This document shows, piece after piece, positions 11,002-23,303 of a stretch of 64,000 nt of DNA; the stretch's first letter is position 1; the number at the start of each line of letters is the position of its first letter. The stretch is from Paroedura picta (lineage: Eukaryota; Chordata; Lepidosauria; Squamata; Gekkonidae). The notes beneath the pieces are model-generated. The model was not told the DNA's origin. It saw only the letters and a list, made by a program, of their open reading frames with translations, and did no database searches. The position numbers were made by a program, and so were the translations under genes. The stretch is taken from positions 29,884,490 to 29,948,489 of the forward strand of contig NC_135375.1 in the NCBI RefSeq assembly GCF_049243985.1, written 5' to 3'.

Positions 11002-14000
11002 GATAAACGAGGCCCACAACTTATACCTTCCTGGAGTAACACTGCCATAAAGTTCAATCTGTTGGTTTGGAAAAGGGGTTTTGTGGCAGGCAGAGGTAGC
11101 AGTAAGGCAGCTTCTTGTTGGTGTAATTTGGGAGTTTATGTTATAAAAAATAGCAGACAATGTATAAATGATGAGACCAGACGAGGCAGGAAGGAGAATT
11201 CTTCTCTTCCTGCTAAACTTGTGGACCTGACAAACAAGAGTTAGGCAATGGCCCCTAAACAAATCTGTATATCTAAAAAGACCATATGACCCAATCTGCC
11301 TGTCCCTACTAGCAAGAAATGTAAACAAACAGTTTAGCCCTTTGATTGACAGTCTCGGCTTGCTCTTGCTAAGATACAAAGTCTAACAGTTCTTCACCTT
11401 ACCTTCAATAGAAACTTATAATAAAGTTTCACCTTGCGAAATTTAACTTATATGTGAAATGTGACCTGTGGAATATAACTGATGACAAACACTTTTGATC
11501 ATCTCTGTTGGGCTGACAATGGAATATACAAACAAGAACAATGTGGTTCTCCTTAAATATCAACATGAGATGATTCTGGGACGTGGTCCTGTTCACAATG
11601 GTGGTGTCATCACAGCTAATCAGATCTCAGTCCCAGCCCAGTTCTTGAGGAATTGTGAGGCTAATTCAATAAGATAGCAAGTTTTGAAAATGAATTTGAA
11701 ACACTTTTCAAGGATGATAGATTTTTAATTGAGCTAGATTAATTGCTTAAATACCAGTCAGAAGATATAAAAGGGAAAACGGTTTTGGTTGTTGAGAATC
11801 TGCTAGTTCTACAGAAATACCAGGCTATGTTATGGCAAGCTAAATGGCCTCATTCTGTACATTTCTCATACAAGCTTAGAAATTCCCACTATAAAACTCT
11901 GGTGGGGCTTTGTATGCTAGAGAGAGAGAGAGACAGAGATAGGGCTGCCAGTTCTGAATTGGGAAATTAGCGGGTAAAGCCTTCAGACAGCCGTATTTGC
12001 GGAAGAGTATGGTTCATCCTCCCAAGCAGCCATTTTCTCAAAGGGAACTCATCTCCATCATGTGGGGATCGGTTGTAATTCGAAGTGATATCTAGGCCCC
12101 ACCTGAAGGTTGACAACTTTAGGTCATGGAGAGCATTTACTCTTTAATGAGTCTTAGTCCTTTAGTTCATGGCCGATTGCTTTCTCTTCTAATAGGGCTG
12201 CTGTGGCACTAAAGGAACACTGTACTCCACATTTACATGGTTCTACTCTGTCTTATATTGTGTGTTTCTGCTCCCTTTACACTGAAAAGGTTAAATTTGT
12301 GACAAGGCCAATATCAAAATGGGAAGAAACGCATTCCTAATTTTTCAGTTGTGGCACCTTTTAGCATGTGCTTACGTCAAGTTTCCGAAGGCGCATGTTG
12401 CCATTGCAAATTCATGTCCACCTGCATCATCAAGTAAGAAATAGGGTCAGATCTCTGGGCACAGGGACCAGGGACAGAATAGTCTTGGAGCCTCATATAT
12501 AAAACCTGCTCATGCTTCTAAGCAGCAATATCCTTTATAAAAGGGCAGAGCTAAAAATATCCGACCTTCTGATCTTCCCAGTGGCCAGCTAATGGCAAGA
12601 GTCATCATGGAGGCAGGCAATCCAAGATTATATTTCCTGAGGGTAATATGTAACAGTATTGAAGGGTCTCTTCTGCATCACAGACTGTCAATGCCAAGGT
12701 GTTTGGTATATGCTTTGTTCTTTGGCATATTCCTTTGAAGAAGGTTAACTGCAAAAAAAAAAAATCATTGAGTAATATGTATTCAGGACCATTCTTCCGA
12801 TTTCAGTAGAACATCCCTTGCCATGTATTCAGGAGCAGGTTGCCCAATGTATTTTTCTAACTGCTTAGTTTGGATCAGGTTCCATCCATCTTTAAAGGAC
12901 CTGTCATTTCATCCAAATTCAAAGATTTCCCGTTGACAAATATTTTCTTTTATGCATCACTTCCTCTTTTCCTCTCATCAATGCCTAGCCAAGTTCCGAT
13001 CTTTGATTTTCTTTCATGCAATCTGTTTGGCTTCACAGAGAGTCGTCTGATCAATATTTTGTCTGAAAGCTTGTGTGTTGTTGTTGTTGTTTTTTACAAG
13101 AGAAGCTTCTAATTAGATTACCGTATTATATTCCCCCCCCCCCCAAAAATAATATGTTTGGCATCAAACGGAACATCAGAATTGTGAAGGTGGTCATAAT
13201 TCTCCAACGTTCATGAGCTCCTTTGTCATTAAGTAGCCATTGTATATTCGAGATGACAATATAACTGGAGATCTCAGATGATATCCATATTCAGCTTAAT
13301 CAGCGAAGTCTGAGCACTGCACATCTTATTGAATCCCATAACAAAAGGATGTTTTCATCTAGCCTTGCTTTGCTCTAGCAGCTGCATTATATGTTATCAC
13401 TGTTTTGCCAGAAGCTCTACAGACCTGCTGCCATAGGATTACAGCTGCTTAGACCGAGAGGATTCGACAATATAATTTGCTGATGGAGAATCTCAGCGGA
13501 GGGAATAATGAGTCAGGGCTGTACTTGGGTTTTGGAGCAAATAAAAGATCAAAGCTGTAAATTAAGCACCCTGATATGATTTTCCTACTCCTGGATAAAG
13601 AATGGGGAATAACTAGCCATATGTGGTTCTTCTTTACCCCAAATGGTGCCATTAATTGATTACCTCCTCAAGTCTGTCACTAGCACATCTGGCATTCCAG
13701 AAAGACCTAATTCAAGATACCTGCTGGCCTGCAGGACTTTCCAAATCATAGGTTTAAAAATATCCCATCACATAACCTCAAGGAGGGAAAGCAGAATTTT
13801 GTAATTTGCAGTTGCAAGATCTGCCTACTTCTATAATGGACATGGAACCAACCTTGAAACCATCTTAGAAGCTACAAAAAAACACTGCATTATCTGAATG
13901 CGAAGGCAGGAGTATTTTTGGCCAGTGTTGGGGTTATTGCAATAGTTTATTCTTGTGTGATTGACCCACTGCCCCGAAAGGAAGACACAGACACCAATAT

Positions 14001-14772
14001 TAGGTTAAACTAAGATGTATTTATTTAACTGCTGAACTATGTCTAGAGAATTCCTCTCCCCACCCTTCTAGGTTGGGTTTACTACTATATAGTCAGTCAC
14101 ACCCTGGCTCCAAGAACACCTAACTTTTCCTTGTCTGTACATCAAATTGTGCTGAAAGATACTGTCCATTAGGACCAGGTTCCTGTGCAAGACAGTGAGG
14201 GCATTGATTCTAGCACAATGAGAATCCCCATAGCGTTTGGATCACTCAGTCCAAAATATCTCCTCAACCTTACATACCCCAGGGTATCCATTAATCTAAT
14301 CAGCCTTACCTTTCTATCCAACCAGGCTTATTTAATAAATTGCTTCACTCTGCTCTTACGGTATAAAGCAAGCAAAAAAAGGACTCACTCACACACTCCC
14401 CCTGCCAGTTTGCAACAGACCCCTTAATATTTATGCTGTGTCCCTAAGTGATCAGCTAATCTTGTATTGTAAATAAAGAGAGGGTGAGCAAAACAGCTTC
14501 AGCTGGTTCCCGTGAGCACAGTAGCTTTAAATAGCATTCTGTTGTTGCTCTTCTAGTTGGTGTGGCTGCACGTAGTATGTAGAGAACCAAAGTTCATGAT
14601 GAGTTCTTGCTGATTTATGATTTCCAAAGTCAAGTTCATGGCAGGTCAACTGGCTCGAACTTTCAGGTTGTTCATGGAGATTCCTAACAGTTTGTCAACA
14701 GATACATTTTCAGACAGACTGTTTCCATTCAATCAAAATGTTTCCAAACTTCAAAGCAACAACTTGGAGGGA
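11002..14772. other. unassigned intergenic sequence
   Basis: Apart from a family C repeat (11940-12121) I see only simple tracts: (AG)n near 11920, A12 near 12751, (GTT)n near 13076 and C12 at 13133-13144. No supported coding region. Confidence 0.45.
11940..12121 (-). repeat. family C repeat, antisense, diverged
   Basis: Starts TAGGGCTGCCAGTTCTGAAT and ends CCACCTGAAGGTTGACAACT, with AAGCAGCCATTTTCTCAAAG and GAACTCATCTCCATCATGTG inside, matching the order of other family C copies. Confidence 0.55.
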
Positions 14773-15018
14773 GAGGTCCCCTGTGACTTTGTTGTCTCTA
14801 GCTTGAACAGGCTGCATTCTATACACGCCTGAACCTGTGCCTGTCCAAAAAATCCTGTGCAAACTAGAGATACCAAACTTGCAGGGGACCTCCTATGAAT
14901 GCTCTTTGGGGGGGGGGGTCATAGCCCAGACCTCATAAATTCAATCCTCACAAAACTTCAAGGGCATGTAAACAAAAGTCCACCAGAGATCTCCTGTGAG
15001 TTTGGTATCTCTAGAATG
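14773..15018. repeat. three copies of a ~33-bp motif, two inverted
   Basis: A motif close to CTAGAGATACCAAACTTGCA plus GGGGACCTC occurs forward at 14865-14896 and as complement at 14773-14806 and 14987-15018 (CTCCTGTGAGTTTGGTATCT). The arrangement could fold, or may be the internal repeats of an old transposon. No family was recognised. Confidence 0.5.
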
Positions 15019-15481
15019 CAGGAGGATTGTTCCACCACCTCACAAATGGAACTAGTTTGTGAGGAAGCTAACCGTTTGTTTATGGTTTGCAAATGGGGAA
15101 CACCATGAACAGAACCACATTTTCTCTCTTTGTGCCCATCCCTAGTAATATGTTGGGATGTTTTGATATTTTGTTGCATTGGTCTGGTGAAAAGCATGTA
15201 AACAAGAAAGCAAATAGTTTGCAATCTCTGGCAAAGCCAAATTCAAGCATAACAGAGTCTCCTCTGAAAAATATTCTGGGATCATGTATCTTATTGACTC
15301 ATTTGTCTCTCTCATGCACACACAGTTTTGCAGATATGTTCTCTCATTTCATGAGCATTTCACTAACTTCTTTCCAGTCTACTGCAAAGAGACTGATCTC
15401 TCAGTCTCTCTTGAGCAACAGCATCAAGACAACCAATGAAAACATGCATGAGAGTAAGGAAGAACAATAAAGCACATTTGC

Positions 15482-15637
15482 AGCTCATCTCCAGACTACA
15501 CAGATCAGTTCTCCTGGAGAAAACGGTTGCTTTGGTGGGTGGATTATGTGGCCTTGTACCCCACTGAGGTCCCTGTTATCCCCAGGCTCCATCCCCAAAT
15601 CTCCTGGAATTTCCCAATTTGAAGATGGGAACCCTAC
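15482..15637 (+). repeat. family C repeat, partial
   Basis: Sense match from CAGCTCATCTCCAGACTACA through TCTCCTGGAGAAAACGG, TGTACCCCACTGAGGTCCCT and AGGCTCCATCCCCAAATCTC to GATGGGAACCCTA. The left end is missing. Confidence 0.6.
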
Positions 15638-16094
15638 CTCCCTATCCCTCACTGGAGGCCAGGGCAACTTGGCAAACCTCATGCACAGTATAGAATCAGC
15701 TATGTACCTACTCTGTAATAACTGGGAAAGTGTTATTTTTTAAAATGTGAGCCATGGCTCCAGAGCAGTAAACACTAGCGAACATCTTCAGAGAGATCGT
15801 CACATGTAACCAGAAATCATCCCTCCTCGGGGGCAGATTTTAATATCTCACACATACCAGGCCCAGAAAATCTTGACTATACTATATTGAAGTAGTCAAT
15901 GATATGTGCCCCCCACCCCCCACATACACACACACAAACACACACAGTTCCTGGCCATGTAAAAGGCTTTACCTGTAAAAAAAACCACAGCTAAATACAG
16001 ATATTATGACTAACCTCTATTTGTTTATTACAAGCACAAATGTAGGTTTTGTTTATGTATTTTACCAGGCTGGTGCCATCCTCTTCCTCTTGTG

Positions 16095-16306
16095 CTAGAG
16101 TTGCGAACTCCAGGTTGAGAAATTCCTGGGAATTTGGGGGTGAAGCTTGGGGGGGGGGGGTTCGTGGAAGAAACACAGCAAACTATAATACCATAGAGAT
16201 CTTCCTCCAAAGCAGCCCTTCTTCCTCACAGGAACTGCTCTTTGTCGTCTGGAGATACCGTAACCCTGAGAGATCTCCAGGCCAAACCTGAAGGATGGCA
16301 ACACTA
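16095..16306 (-). repeat. family C repeat, antisense, with G12 tract
   Basis: Near full-length antisense copy: AGTTGCGAACTCCAGGTTGA at left, ATACCATAGAGATCTTCCTC, AAAGCAGCCCTTCTTCCTCA, and CAAACCTGAAGGATGGCAAC at right. A run of 12 G (16149-16160) sits where other copies read GGGGGCGGAGCC. Confidence 0.65.
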
Positions 16307-17241
16307 TCTTGCGCACAGACCATAACTGGAAGTTTCCTTGTTTGGGAAGGCCTCAGTCAAATTCCAGTTGCCATGATGTGCAAACACCAGCCCCTGGGCA
16401 CACGGGAGTTTCTTTCCTCTGCACAAATTGAAGACTCTAAGCTAAGGCTCCTTCCCAGTCTGGAATCAAAAAACCAACCCCATTTACCCAGGGGCTAGTA
16501 TTTCAATGTCATGTCCTGATGGAGATTGATAGAAGTTTTCTGAATCTAGTAAGCATTCAATCATGCTTCATGGACACAGGGAGGAGAGGGAGGAGCAAGC
16601 CACACGCACAGCATGAAGCTACGTTCTTGCCTGTCATGAACAGAAATTCATCATGATGCCTGAGCAGAGCCAGCAATGCTAAATTTATCTTAAAGGCGGC
16701 TCAGTCAATTGGGGATGGGCTTAGCCAGGAAGAAAGCAATGGAAAATAGTAACAACTGCCGATTGCAGAGGGAAAAAGTTGAGAGGCTGAAATTCATTCT
16801 CCCGTAGAAACTTATTTCAAAGTTTTAAAAAACGCCGTGCAAAATAGAAGACAAGGCCCAGCTATGGCCAGTGAGACAAGCAACATGATGCCCCCTTTCA
16901 TCTCAGCAGCCGCTGATGCTTTGTAGCTGCTCTAATTTGTCTGTGCAATGTGTTGTTTATTCTGCATCTTTCCTTTCTAAAAAAAATTGAGAGACGTTAG
17001 GCAGAAAATCTGCCTGGTTTCTGGATCACACAAGCCTACAATTACAGGCCATTTTAAAAAGAAACTTCTGCCGCTGGAGGAAAAACAGCTGATGGATTCT
17101 TGGCCGGCTTGAGCATCTAATCAAGAGAGATGCTTCAAGAAAACACACAACATGTGGGGAAGACACTGTCTACAGAGCACACTGGTTTGTCAGGAAGGAG
17201 TGAATGATGGTGTAGTATCCAGTCATGACTTCAGTCTAGCT

Positions 17242-17625
17242 CAGTGGCTCTCAACCTGGGCGTTGGGACCCCTTTGGGGGTTGAACGACCCTTTCACAGG
17301 GGTTGTGGCAGGGCAAGCAGCTTGGCTGGGGGAGCGCCATCTACACAACAGCCTTGTGGGGTAGATTGAGATAGAGCATTCGTCTGTCTGGAGCAGCAGA
17401 AAAGAGCGAGATCGGCATGGTGGGACAAGAGGCAGAACTGAACCAAGAAACCCTGGGGGAAAAAAACAATTTCTATACCATCATGAACAATGGATCTTCA
17501 TGCCATTGGTCAGTTTGGGTTTAATTTATGTGAAAGAACACTTACATCATTTTATGGTTGGGGGTCACCACAACATGGGGAACTATATTAAAGGGTCACG
17601 GCATTAAGAAGGTTGAGAACCACTG
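17242..17625. mobile_element. Non-autonomous hAT-Charlie-like transposon
   Basis: A 384-bp element with ends CAGTGGCTCTCAACC and GGTTGAGAACCACTG, the classic Charlie/URR-type hAT termini, flanked by a perfect 8-bp duplication GTCTAGCT (17234-17241 and 17626-17633). Subterminal GGTTGGGGGTCACCACAACA and AAAGGGTCACGGCATTAAGA are conserved features of that group. No transposase is encoded. Confidence 0.95.
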
Positions 17626-17684
17626 GTCTAGCTGACAGGGATCTATTTAGAAGCAAAACTAAACACCTACCTCACAGGGTGTCT

Positions 17685-18015
17685 GTTTATTTTATTTTAT
17701 TTTATTTTATTTATAATTTGACATAGCCCATGACTCTCATTGCCGGCTCATGGCAGGTAACAAAGTTTCAAACCCCACAATAAAACCCCATAAAACCATA
17801 AAAACCCTGCAATACCCTCCCAAAGCTTCCCACAGCCCCACTCTACAGAGGGGGTATAATTACCTCAGGAGCTAATAGGGAGCAGCAAGATGACCTCATT
17901 GGCTCTGGGAGGCACCCAGACCGTAACTGTCCTGCTCTTGCCTCAACCAAAGACCTGGCAGAAGAGCTCCGTCTTACAGGCCCTGTGGAACTGCGAAAGC
18001 TCCAACATGGCCCTC
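17685..18015 (-). mobile_element. LINE family D 3' end, antisense
   Basis: Starts with a (TTTTA)n tail (17692-17716), then TCTCATTGCCGGCTCATGGC and ACCCCACAATAAAACCCC, and ends with CCTCAACCAAAGACCTGGCA and GAGCTCCGTCTTACAGGCCC. This is the complement of the 3' end seen at 44335-44640. Confidence 0.65.
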
Positions 18016-18028
18016 GGCTCTCCTGGGA

Positions 18029-18118
18029 GCTCATTATGGGGAGAGGAAGGGTTGGCAATTGTAAGTCACTTTGTGACTGCTTCAGGTAGTGAAAAGCAGG
18101 GTACAAAAACAGTTTTTT
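18029..18118 (+). repeat. SINE family A 3' fragment, sense
   Basis: GGGGAGAGGAAGGGTTGGCA, AAGTCACTTTGTGACTGCTT and GAAAAGCAGGGTACAAAAAC match the 3' third of the family. It lies inside or beside LINE family D sequence. Confidence 0.55.
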
Positions 18119-18952
18119 AAAAGAAGTATTATGAAGTAAGCATATTATATTTTGTAGCGTGGGTGACCACATCTACCTAAACTATAAACCTGTGTGCTTT
18201 GGAAAACAAAGTGTACATGGAGGCCCACCCACTCATCCATCCGAGTTCATTGGGGTATTCTCTTTATTCATTTTACAGAATTTGTATTGCACTAACACAA
18301 ATGATAAACAGCATAAAATGATTCAGAGCTTGCTATGAGTATCTAATGTTTAGCAGGAGAATGCTGGGTTTCCCCATCCATGAACAGGCAAGAGTAGGGG
18401 GGGGGGGAGGCAAAAACATCTTTAAATGAATTCTACTCTGCTCAGGAAATTTCTGGAAAGGCCCTGTTACTGGAAGTAGCCTTGCATCTACCTAAAATGA
18501 AATTTTCACCAGGGCCTCGTTGATAGAACTTAACTATCCGAAAGTAATAGATGTGCCTTCAGGTACTTCAGTCCTAAACAATTCTGGACTGGGTGACAGG
18601 AGTCATTCTCCTGTCGGAACTCCTGTGGCCCACGGAATGAGCACGGAACTCCTGTGGTCCACCCCTTTCTGCCTGTCTGAGATGGATGCTGGACTCCACC
18701 CCATTGCCCCATGACCCTGATTGGTTCTGGCAACCCTGTCCGTCATAGTGTCACTGCCTCTACACAACACCTCCACTGATCTCAGCAGAGCAGATCCTTT
18801 GGATGGTCCCCCAGTTATGTTCAGAAAACACTGCCCCTACCTACCACACTTGTCTGCCATCCGCTCCGTAATTTATCCCCATGAGGAATAGACTAGCACC
18901 ACTGTTGCTACACACCACAGGATTGTTTTATAAAGCTCCACAATAAAGAGGT

Positions 18953-19162
18953 CAGGTTGTCAACTCTGGCTTGGGAAGTTCCAGGAGAATTGGGGGCGGA
19001 GCCTGGGAGGGCAGGGTTTGGGGATGGGAGGGACTTCAGCAGAGTATGATGGCATAAATCCCACCTCCAAAGCTGCCATTTTCTACTTGGAAATGGATCT
19101 CTGTAGCCTGGAGATCAGTGAGAATTTCAGGAGACCTTCAAATCTCACCTGCAGACTGGCAA
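18953..19162 (-). repeat. family C repeat, antisense, nearly complete
   Basis: Runs from CAGGTTGTCAACTCTGGCTT through GGGGGCGGAGCCTGGGAGG, CAGAGTATGATGGCATAAAT, AAAGCTGCCATTTTCTACTT to CACCTGCAGACTGGCAACCC. The ends TTGTCAAC and TGGCAACCC are partly inverted. Confidence 0.65.
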
Positions 19163-19489
19163 CCCAATACCAGGCGCTAAGCAATTAATTACTAAATTTT
19201 AAAATGTTTATTTCCCCATTCTCAGATATTTCCTCCGTGGGACTTTCATACAAAGATTAAAACACTAAATACACTAAAACCAAGCAGCCAACAGGTAAAA
19301 TAGTAAGAACTATATTTGGCGGGAGAGAGATAGTTCACAAGCTGAAAAATGAATCACAACATTTAATGAGGTTATTACTGTGTGCCAAAAATATAAATGA
19401 GGATGGCAAGAGTCGATTACAGTCCACCTTAAAACTGGCAGGACATGTTCTCTGTCATCTACTGCAGACAACAGTTTTGCTGCCACTTT

Positions 19490-19590
19490 CTGAACTATAT
19501 AAATTCTATCATGTCTTCAAAGGCAGTCCCACGTAGAAGACACTACAGCCATTCACCTGGGCGTGACCAGAACCTAGAGTAGTGGAGCCA
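19490..19590 (-). mobile_element. LINE family D internal fragment, antisense
   Basis: TCAAAGGCAGTCCCACGTAG followed by ACACTACAG matches the block CAAGGGCAGCCCTACGTAGA followed by AGCTACAGAA at 34550-34580. Confidence 0.45.
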
Positions 19591-20708
19591 AATCTAATTT
19601 TTTAAAGATAGGCCTCAGCTGGCACCACAACCAATATCAGTTGAAGGGACATTCCAAAATGGCAGCTGGGGAGAGCCCTCCCACCCTGTGCCTGCCATTT
19701 CCAGCTCCAAGTGAAGAGGAAAGAAATAGTTCTTAATTTTAAAGAAAATTCTACCCTTATTTGGGCAGGTTGACCCACCGCCTCCCAAAGTGGCCAATGT
19801 TGGGTCTGGAGGAGTGGGAAGGGGAGGGCCCCCAGCCATTTAAACCTTTGCTGACTCTCACTTCCGGGGGGTGTGACGCAGAGGTGTGGCCAACTTTTGG
19901 GTACCTCAAAGCCTGAAAAATATTTCACTGGTACATCTATGGTCAAAAGGTAGGAAAAGTCTGGTCTGCCAGCTTTGCAAGATGATCTGCAGACAAGTTT
20001 GTTCTGAGTATAATCATTAATCAAGCCCTCAGAGAGAACCCATTTCAGTGCCACACAGAACTTCTGTTCCCCTAGATGTTTGTAGTTGGGGGGGGGCACC
20101 ATGCACTTTGGCCTGAACTCTGGCTGTCTGCCGCTAGATAAAACATCCATATCTGCAGATCATTTTGCAAAGCGGCGAGTAATCAAATGAAAACAGGAGA
20201 ACCCTGTGCAATAGCTATCATCAAAATGAAAAATATTTTTTCCCCTACAGTTATCACCCCTTTTGGAGTTTTATCAGCAGGCTTGTTTTGAAACGCAGCA
20301 GGTTTATAAACATAAGCTTGGATCTGGCTGAACTCTTTGCCAGCCAACTGCTGCTTGGCATTTCTAAATCCTCTTTTATAACTCCCCAACACCCCCTGGC
20401 TATATGGCATTACAAATCCCCTACACGCCAACAGGACTAAAACCATAAGCTAGCCTTGCGATGTAACTAAAACAAACTTCAAACTTGTGGTGCTAAAAAA
20501 AAGGACCACAGAAAGAATAATGCCTATTATAGAGAATCAGACTAGTGCAAGCCTTATAGTCTGCCGGAGGGAGTTCATAAAGCACCTTCCTGGAAGAGAT
20601 TCCTCAGGTTACGTCAAGTTATTCAGTTCTAATGGAGTCCTCCCAGCAGATCTCAACTCACTGGTGCCCTTTTGGGGCTGTTCCAGGCTTTTTCTGTTGC
20701 CATAGACA

Positions 20709-20918
20709 ACACAGTTTGCCACCCCATAGGTGAAGCCTGGAGTGCTACCCAAATTACAACTGATTTCCAGACTGCAGAGATCAGAAAACTGCAGGTCCAA
20801 GGAGCAAATTGTATGATATACCAACAATTCTGGGTGTCAAATCCCTCCCCAAATTCTCCCCTCCACAGACACCACTCTCAAGTCTCCACGAATATCTCAG
20901 GCCACAGCTGGCAACCTT
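20709..20918 (+). repeat. family C repeat, sense, diverged
   Basis: AGGTGAAGCCTGGAGTGCTA, ATTACAACTGATTTCCAGAC, a diverged centre, then CCAAATTCTCCCCTCCACAG and CCACAGCTGGCAACCTT at the right end. Confidence 0.55.
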
Positions 20919-21145
20919 GTGGATTAGCTAGTAATTTTATGGCTGTTGTATGTTGCGTTTTACTGTAATGCTCTATTTATTTTGTAAGCCTCATCATGTA
21001 TGGTAAAAAGAAGAAAATACAGTTTTACTAAATAGACATATATAAATAATCCTCTACCTTGGAAATTGACTTATTACCTGGCAAACATTGCCCATGGAAA
21101 GTTAAATCTATTAACTATGGACATTTGGCTTCAGACCCTATTCAC

Positions 21146-21283
21146 CAGGGGTAGTCAAACCGCGGCCCTCCAGATGTCCATGGACTACAATTCCCAAGAG
21201 CCCCTTGCCAGCATTTGCTGGCAGGGGGCTCCTGGGAATTGTAGTCCATGGACATCTGGAGGGCCGCAGTTTGACTACCCCTG
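21146..21283. mobile_element. palindromic hAT MITE (family M), copy 2
   Basis: A 138-bp foldback, CAGGGGTAGTCAAACCGCGG at left and its complement ending GACTACCCCTG at right, with a perfect 8-bp duplication CTATTCAC (21138-21145, 21284-21291). Confidence 0.95.
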
Positions 21284-23072
21284 CTATTCACTTTTTCAGC
21301 CTGTTTCTTAGTAATATGGCCAATAGCAACTGCAAAACATTTCCATAATACATGGAGGCATGCCACCAAAAGCAGCTGTGGTGTTACTCATCGATGTCTC
21401 TCCTTCACAGAGAAGGAGCACAATACTGAGAGAAAGTAGACCCCAAAGGCATATGTGAAACTTTGGTAAACATTATTGTGTGGACCAGCAGAAGCGAATT
21501 ATGTCATTCAAATGGAAACCAAGAAAACTTGAAAACCTAAAATCATCCAATGCGATATTTATTTTATCAAGTTAGTTTCAAGGTTGCAGTTTCTGGTGGG
21601 GGCGGGGCAGGCATACCAGGAATGGGAGGGAAGTAAAAAAAAAAAACACTGTTGGTATTGTGTCTATGTTACTTCCAGCATGTACCAGAAATATCATCAT
21701 GCTGCACTATCACTGCAATGCTTTGGTACTTGGGCAAAAAGTCAATAGTAAAAATGTCTCTACTATAGAGTTTGTATTCAAATACCAGCACATTGGCTGG
21801 ATATTACCAGTATGGTGATGTCACATCATTTGTGCACTGGAAGTGACATTGCCCAATCACTAGCGATGTAGCCTGGGCCTTCTTCTTTCTCCTAGTAAGT
21901 CCCCCCCCCACACACACACTGGCCAGCTGATTGATGGCAGAGGTGGTGCCTCATGACAGGGGACTCCCTCCACCCCCAGGGGGGCCAGCAACCCTAGCTG
22001 GTTTGCTTAGGTTTTATTTCAGAGGGACAATGATTTTAATTCAGTGTTTTAACATTCTGCATTTTTGGTCTTTATATACTGGCCTGCTTATTTTCTATCT
22101 TGAATTTTTAAAGTAAAAGGTTTTTGTTTGTTTGTTTGTTTTAAGGAATCTGTCGCCATTTATAGTATGTGTGAGTTGTTTGGGAGACACCAATGAATAA
22201 GCCTGTCATATAAATAAATTCACGATTGGTAGCATGCATCAGAACTCACAGTTTTGGGACTATGGTATTTAACCTACTAAATATTCTCTTTTTCCCTGTG
22301 TTATCCCCCAACTCAGCCATCCCTTTTTGGTTTCTCAAGTTTCTTTTATTTATCTGGGGTATATTTGCTGATCTGAACAATCAGCCTTCTTGTCAATCAG
22401 CCTTCTTTTACCAGGTCAACAAATTATTTTGCTCAGGGATCAAATCAACCTAGGTACAGGAAAGGTACTATCAGATCCCTACTTCTGTAGAGGCTATGTA
22501 ACAACAAAGGGGAGGTAAACTATCCAGCAGTAGCCCCATTAGCAATGTAGGCCGCTGATGTCATCAGATATGGCCAAAATGGTTCCTGAGGCATTGTGGG
22601 ACTATGTCCCATTTTCCCTTCTAGTTGCCATAGTAACATGGATGTGGCAATAATTTTACCAGCATGGAGACACAACTAGGCCTTCCTTCAGTTAATATTC
22701 AGCAATTAATGTCATATATACCTTCACAGCCAAATGTCTGGGTTGTTCCCATGGATTATAAATCAATTAAAATTGACATCTTACTTTTGAATCAGCAAAT
22801 AATGGTCATGATTTCTGCTGTGTGGGGCTTATATTCATACTATCCCCTTGGGATTTGTCACCTTCATTATGTCTGTTAGTGCATCATCAACCGAATGATA
22901 TGAAGCTTTCTCTTGAAAGAAAACTCTTTTTGAAATACCTTCTCCAACAGCATCTGTTTGGTGCTGACTTGGTAATCCCCCCCTGCAAGCCACATACATC
23001 GCCCAGGCATTTGATCTTGATAGCCGTTTATTGTAGATAATGATGGTTGGATTTTAACCTAGTTCTGTAGTG

Positions 23073-23303
23073 CAGGGGTAGTCAACCTGTGGTCCTCCAG
23101 ATGTCCATGGACTACAATTCCCATGCAGAGTGGTAAGGCAGCAAACATGCAGTCTGGGAGTTCAATCCCCATGAGGCTGGGAGTTCAATCCCAGCAGCCG
23201 GCTCAAGGTTGACTCAGCCTTCCATCTTTCCGAGGTCGGTAAAATGAGGAATAGGGAATTGTAGTCCATGAACATCTGGAGGACCACAGGTTGACTACCC
23301 CTG
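23073..23303. mobile_element. palindromic hAT MITE (family M), copy 3, interrupted by SINE B
   Basis: Arms CAGGGGTAGTCAACCTGTGG (left) and its complement (right) flank about 125 bp of SINE B sequence at the hairpin tip. The flanking 8-mers CTGTAGTG (23065-23072) and CTATAGCG (23304-23311) match at 6 of 8. The GGTCCTCC variant places it in the same subfamily as the copy at 48849. Confidence 0.88.
23126..23250 (+). repeat. SINE family B internal fragment inside a MITE
   Basis: Runs from GCAGAGTGGTAAGGCAGCAA in the A box to GGTCGGTAAAATGAGG in the middle of SINE B, lacking the true 5' start and the 3' tail. The box B segment CTGGGAGTTCAATCCC occurs twice, a local duplication. Missing ends argue against ordinary retroposition. 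Confidence 0.8.

Larger units (their letters stand above)
15019..17233. other. unassigned intergenic sequence
   Basis: Outside two family C repeats there is a (CA)n-like patch near 15925-15950 and unique-looking sequence. The 127-codon frame at 15087-15470 has no recognisable domain. Confidence 0.4.

Noticed and set aside
19602-20150. 182-codon minus-strand open frame
   Set aside because: No domain, no conserved motif, and it adjoins degraded LINE sequence; likely chance.
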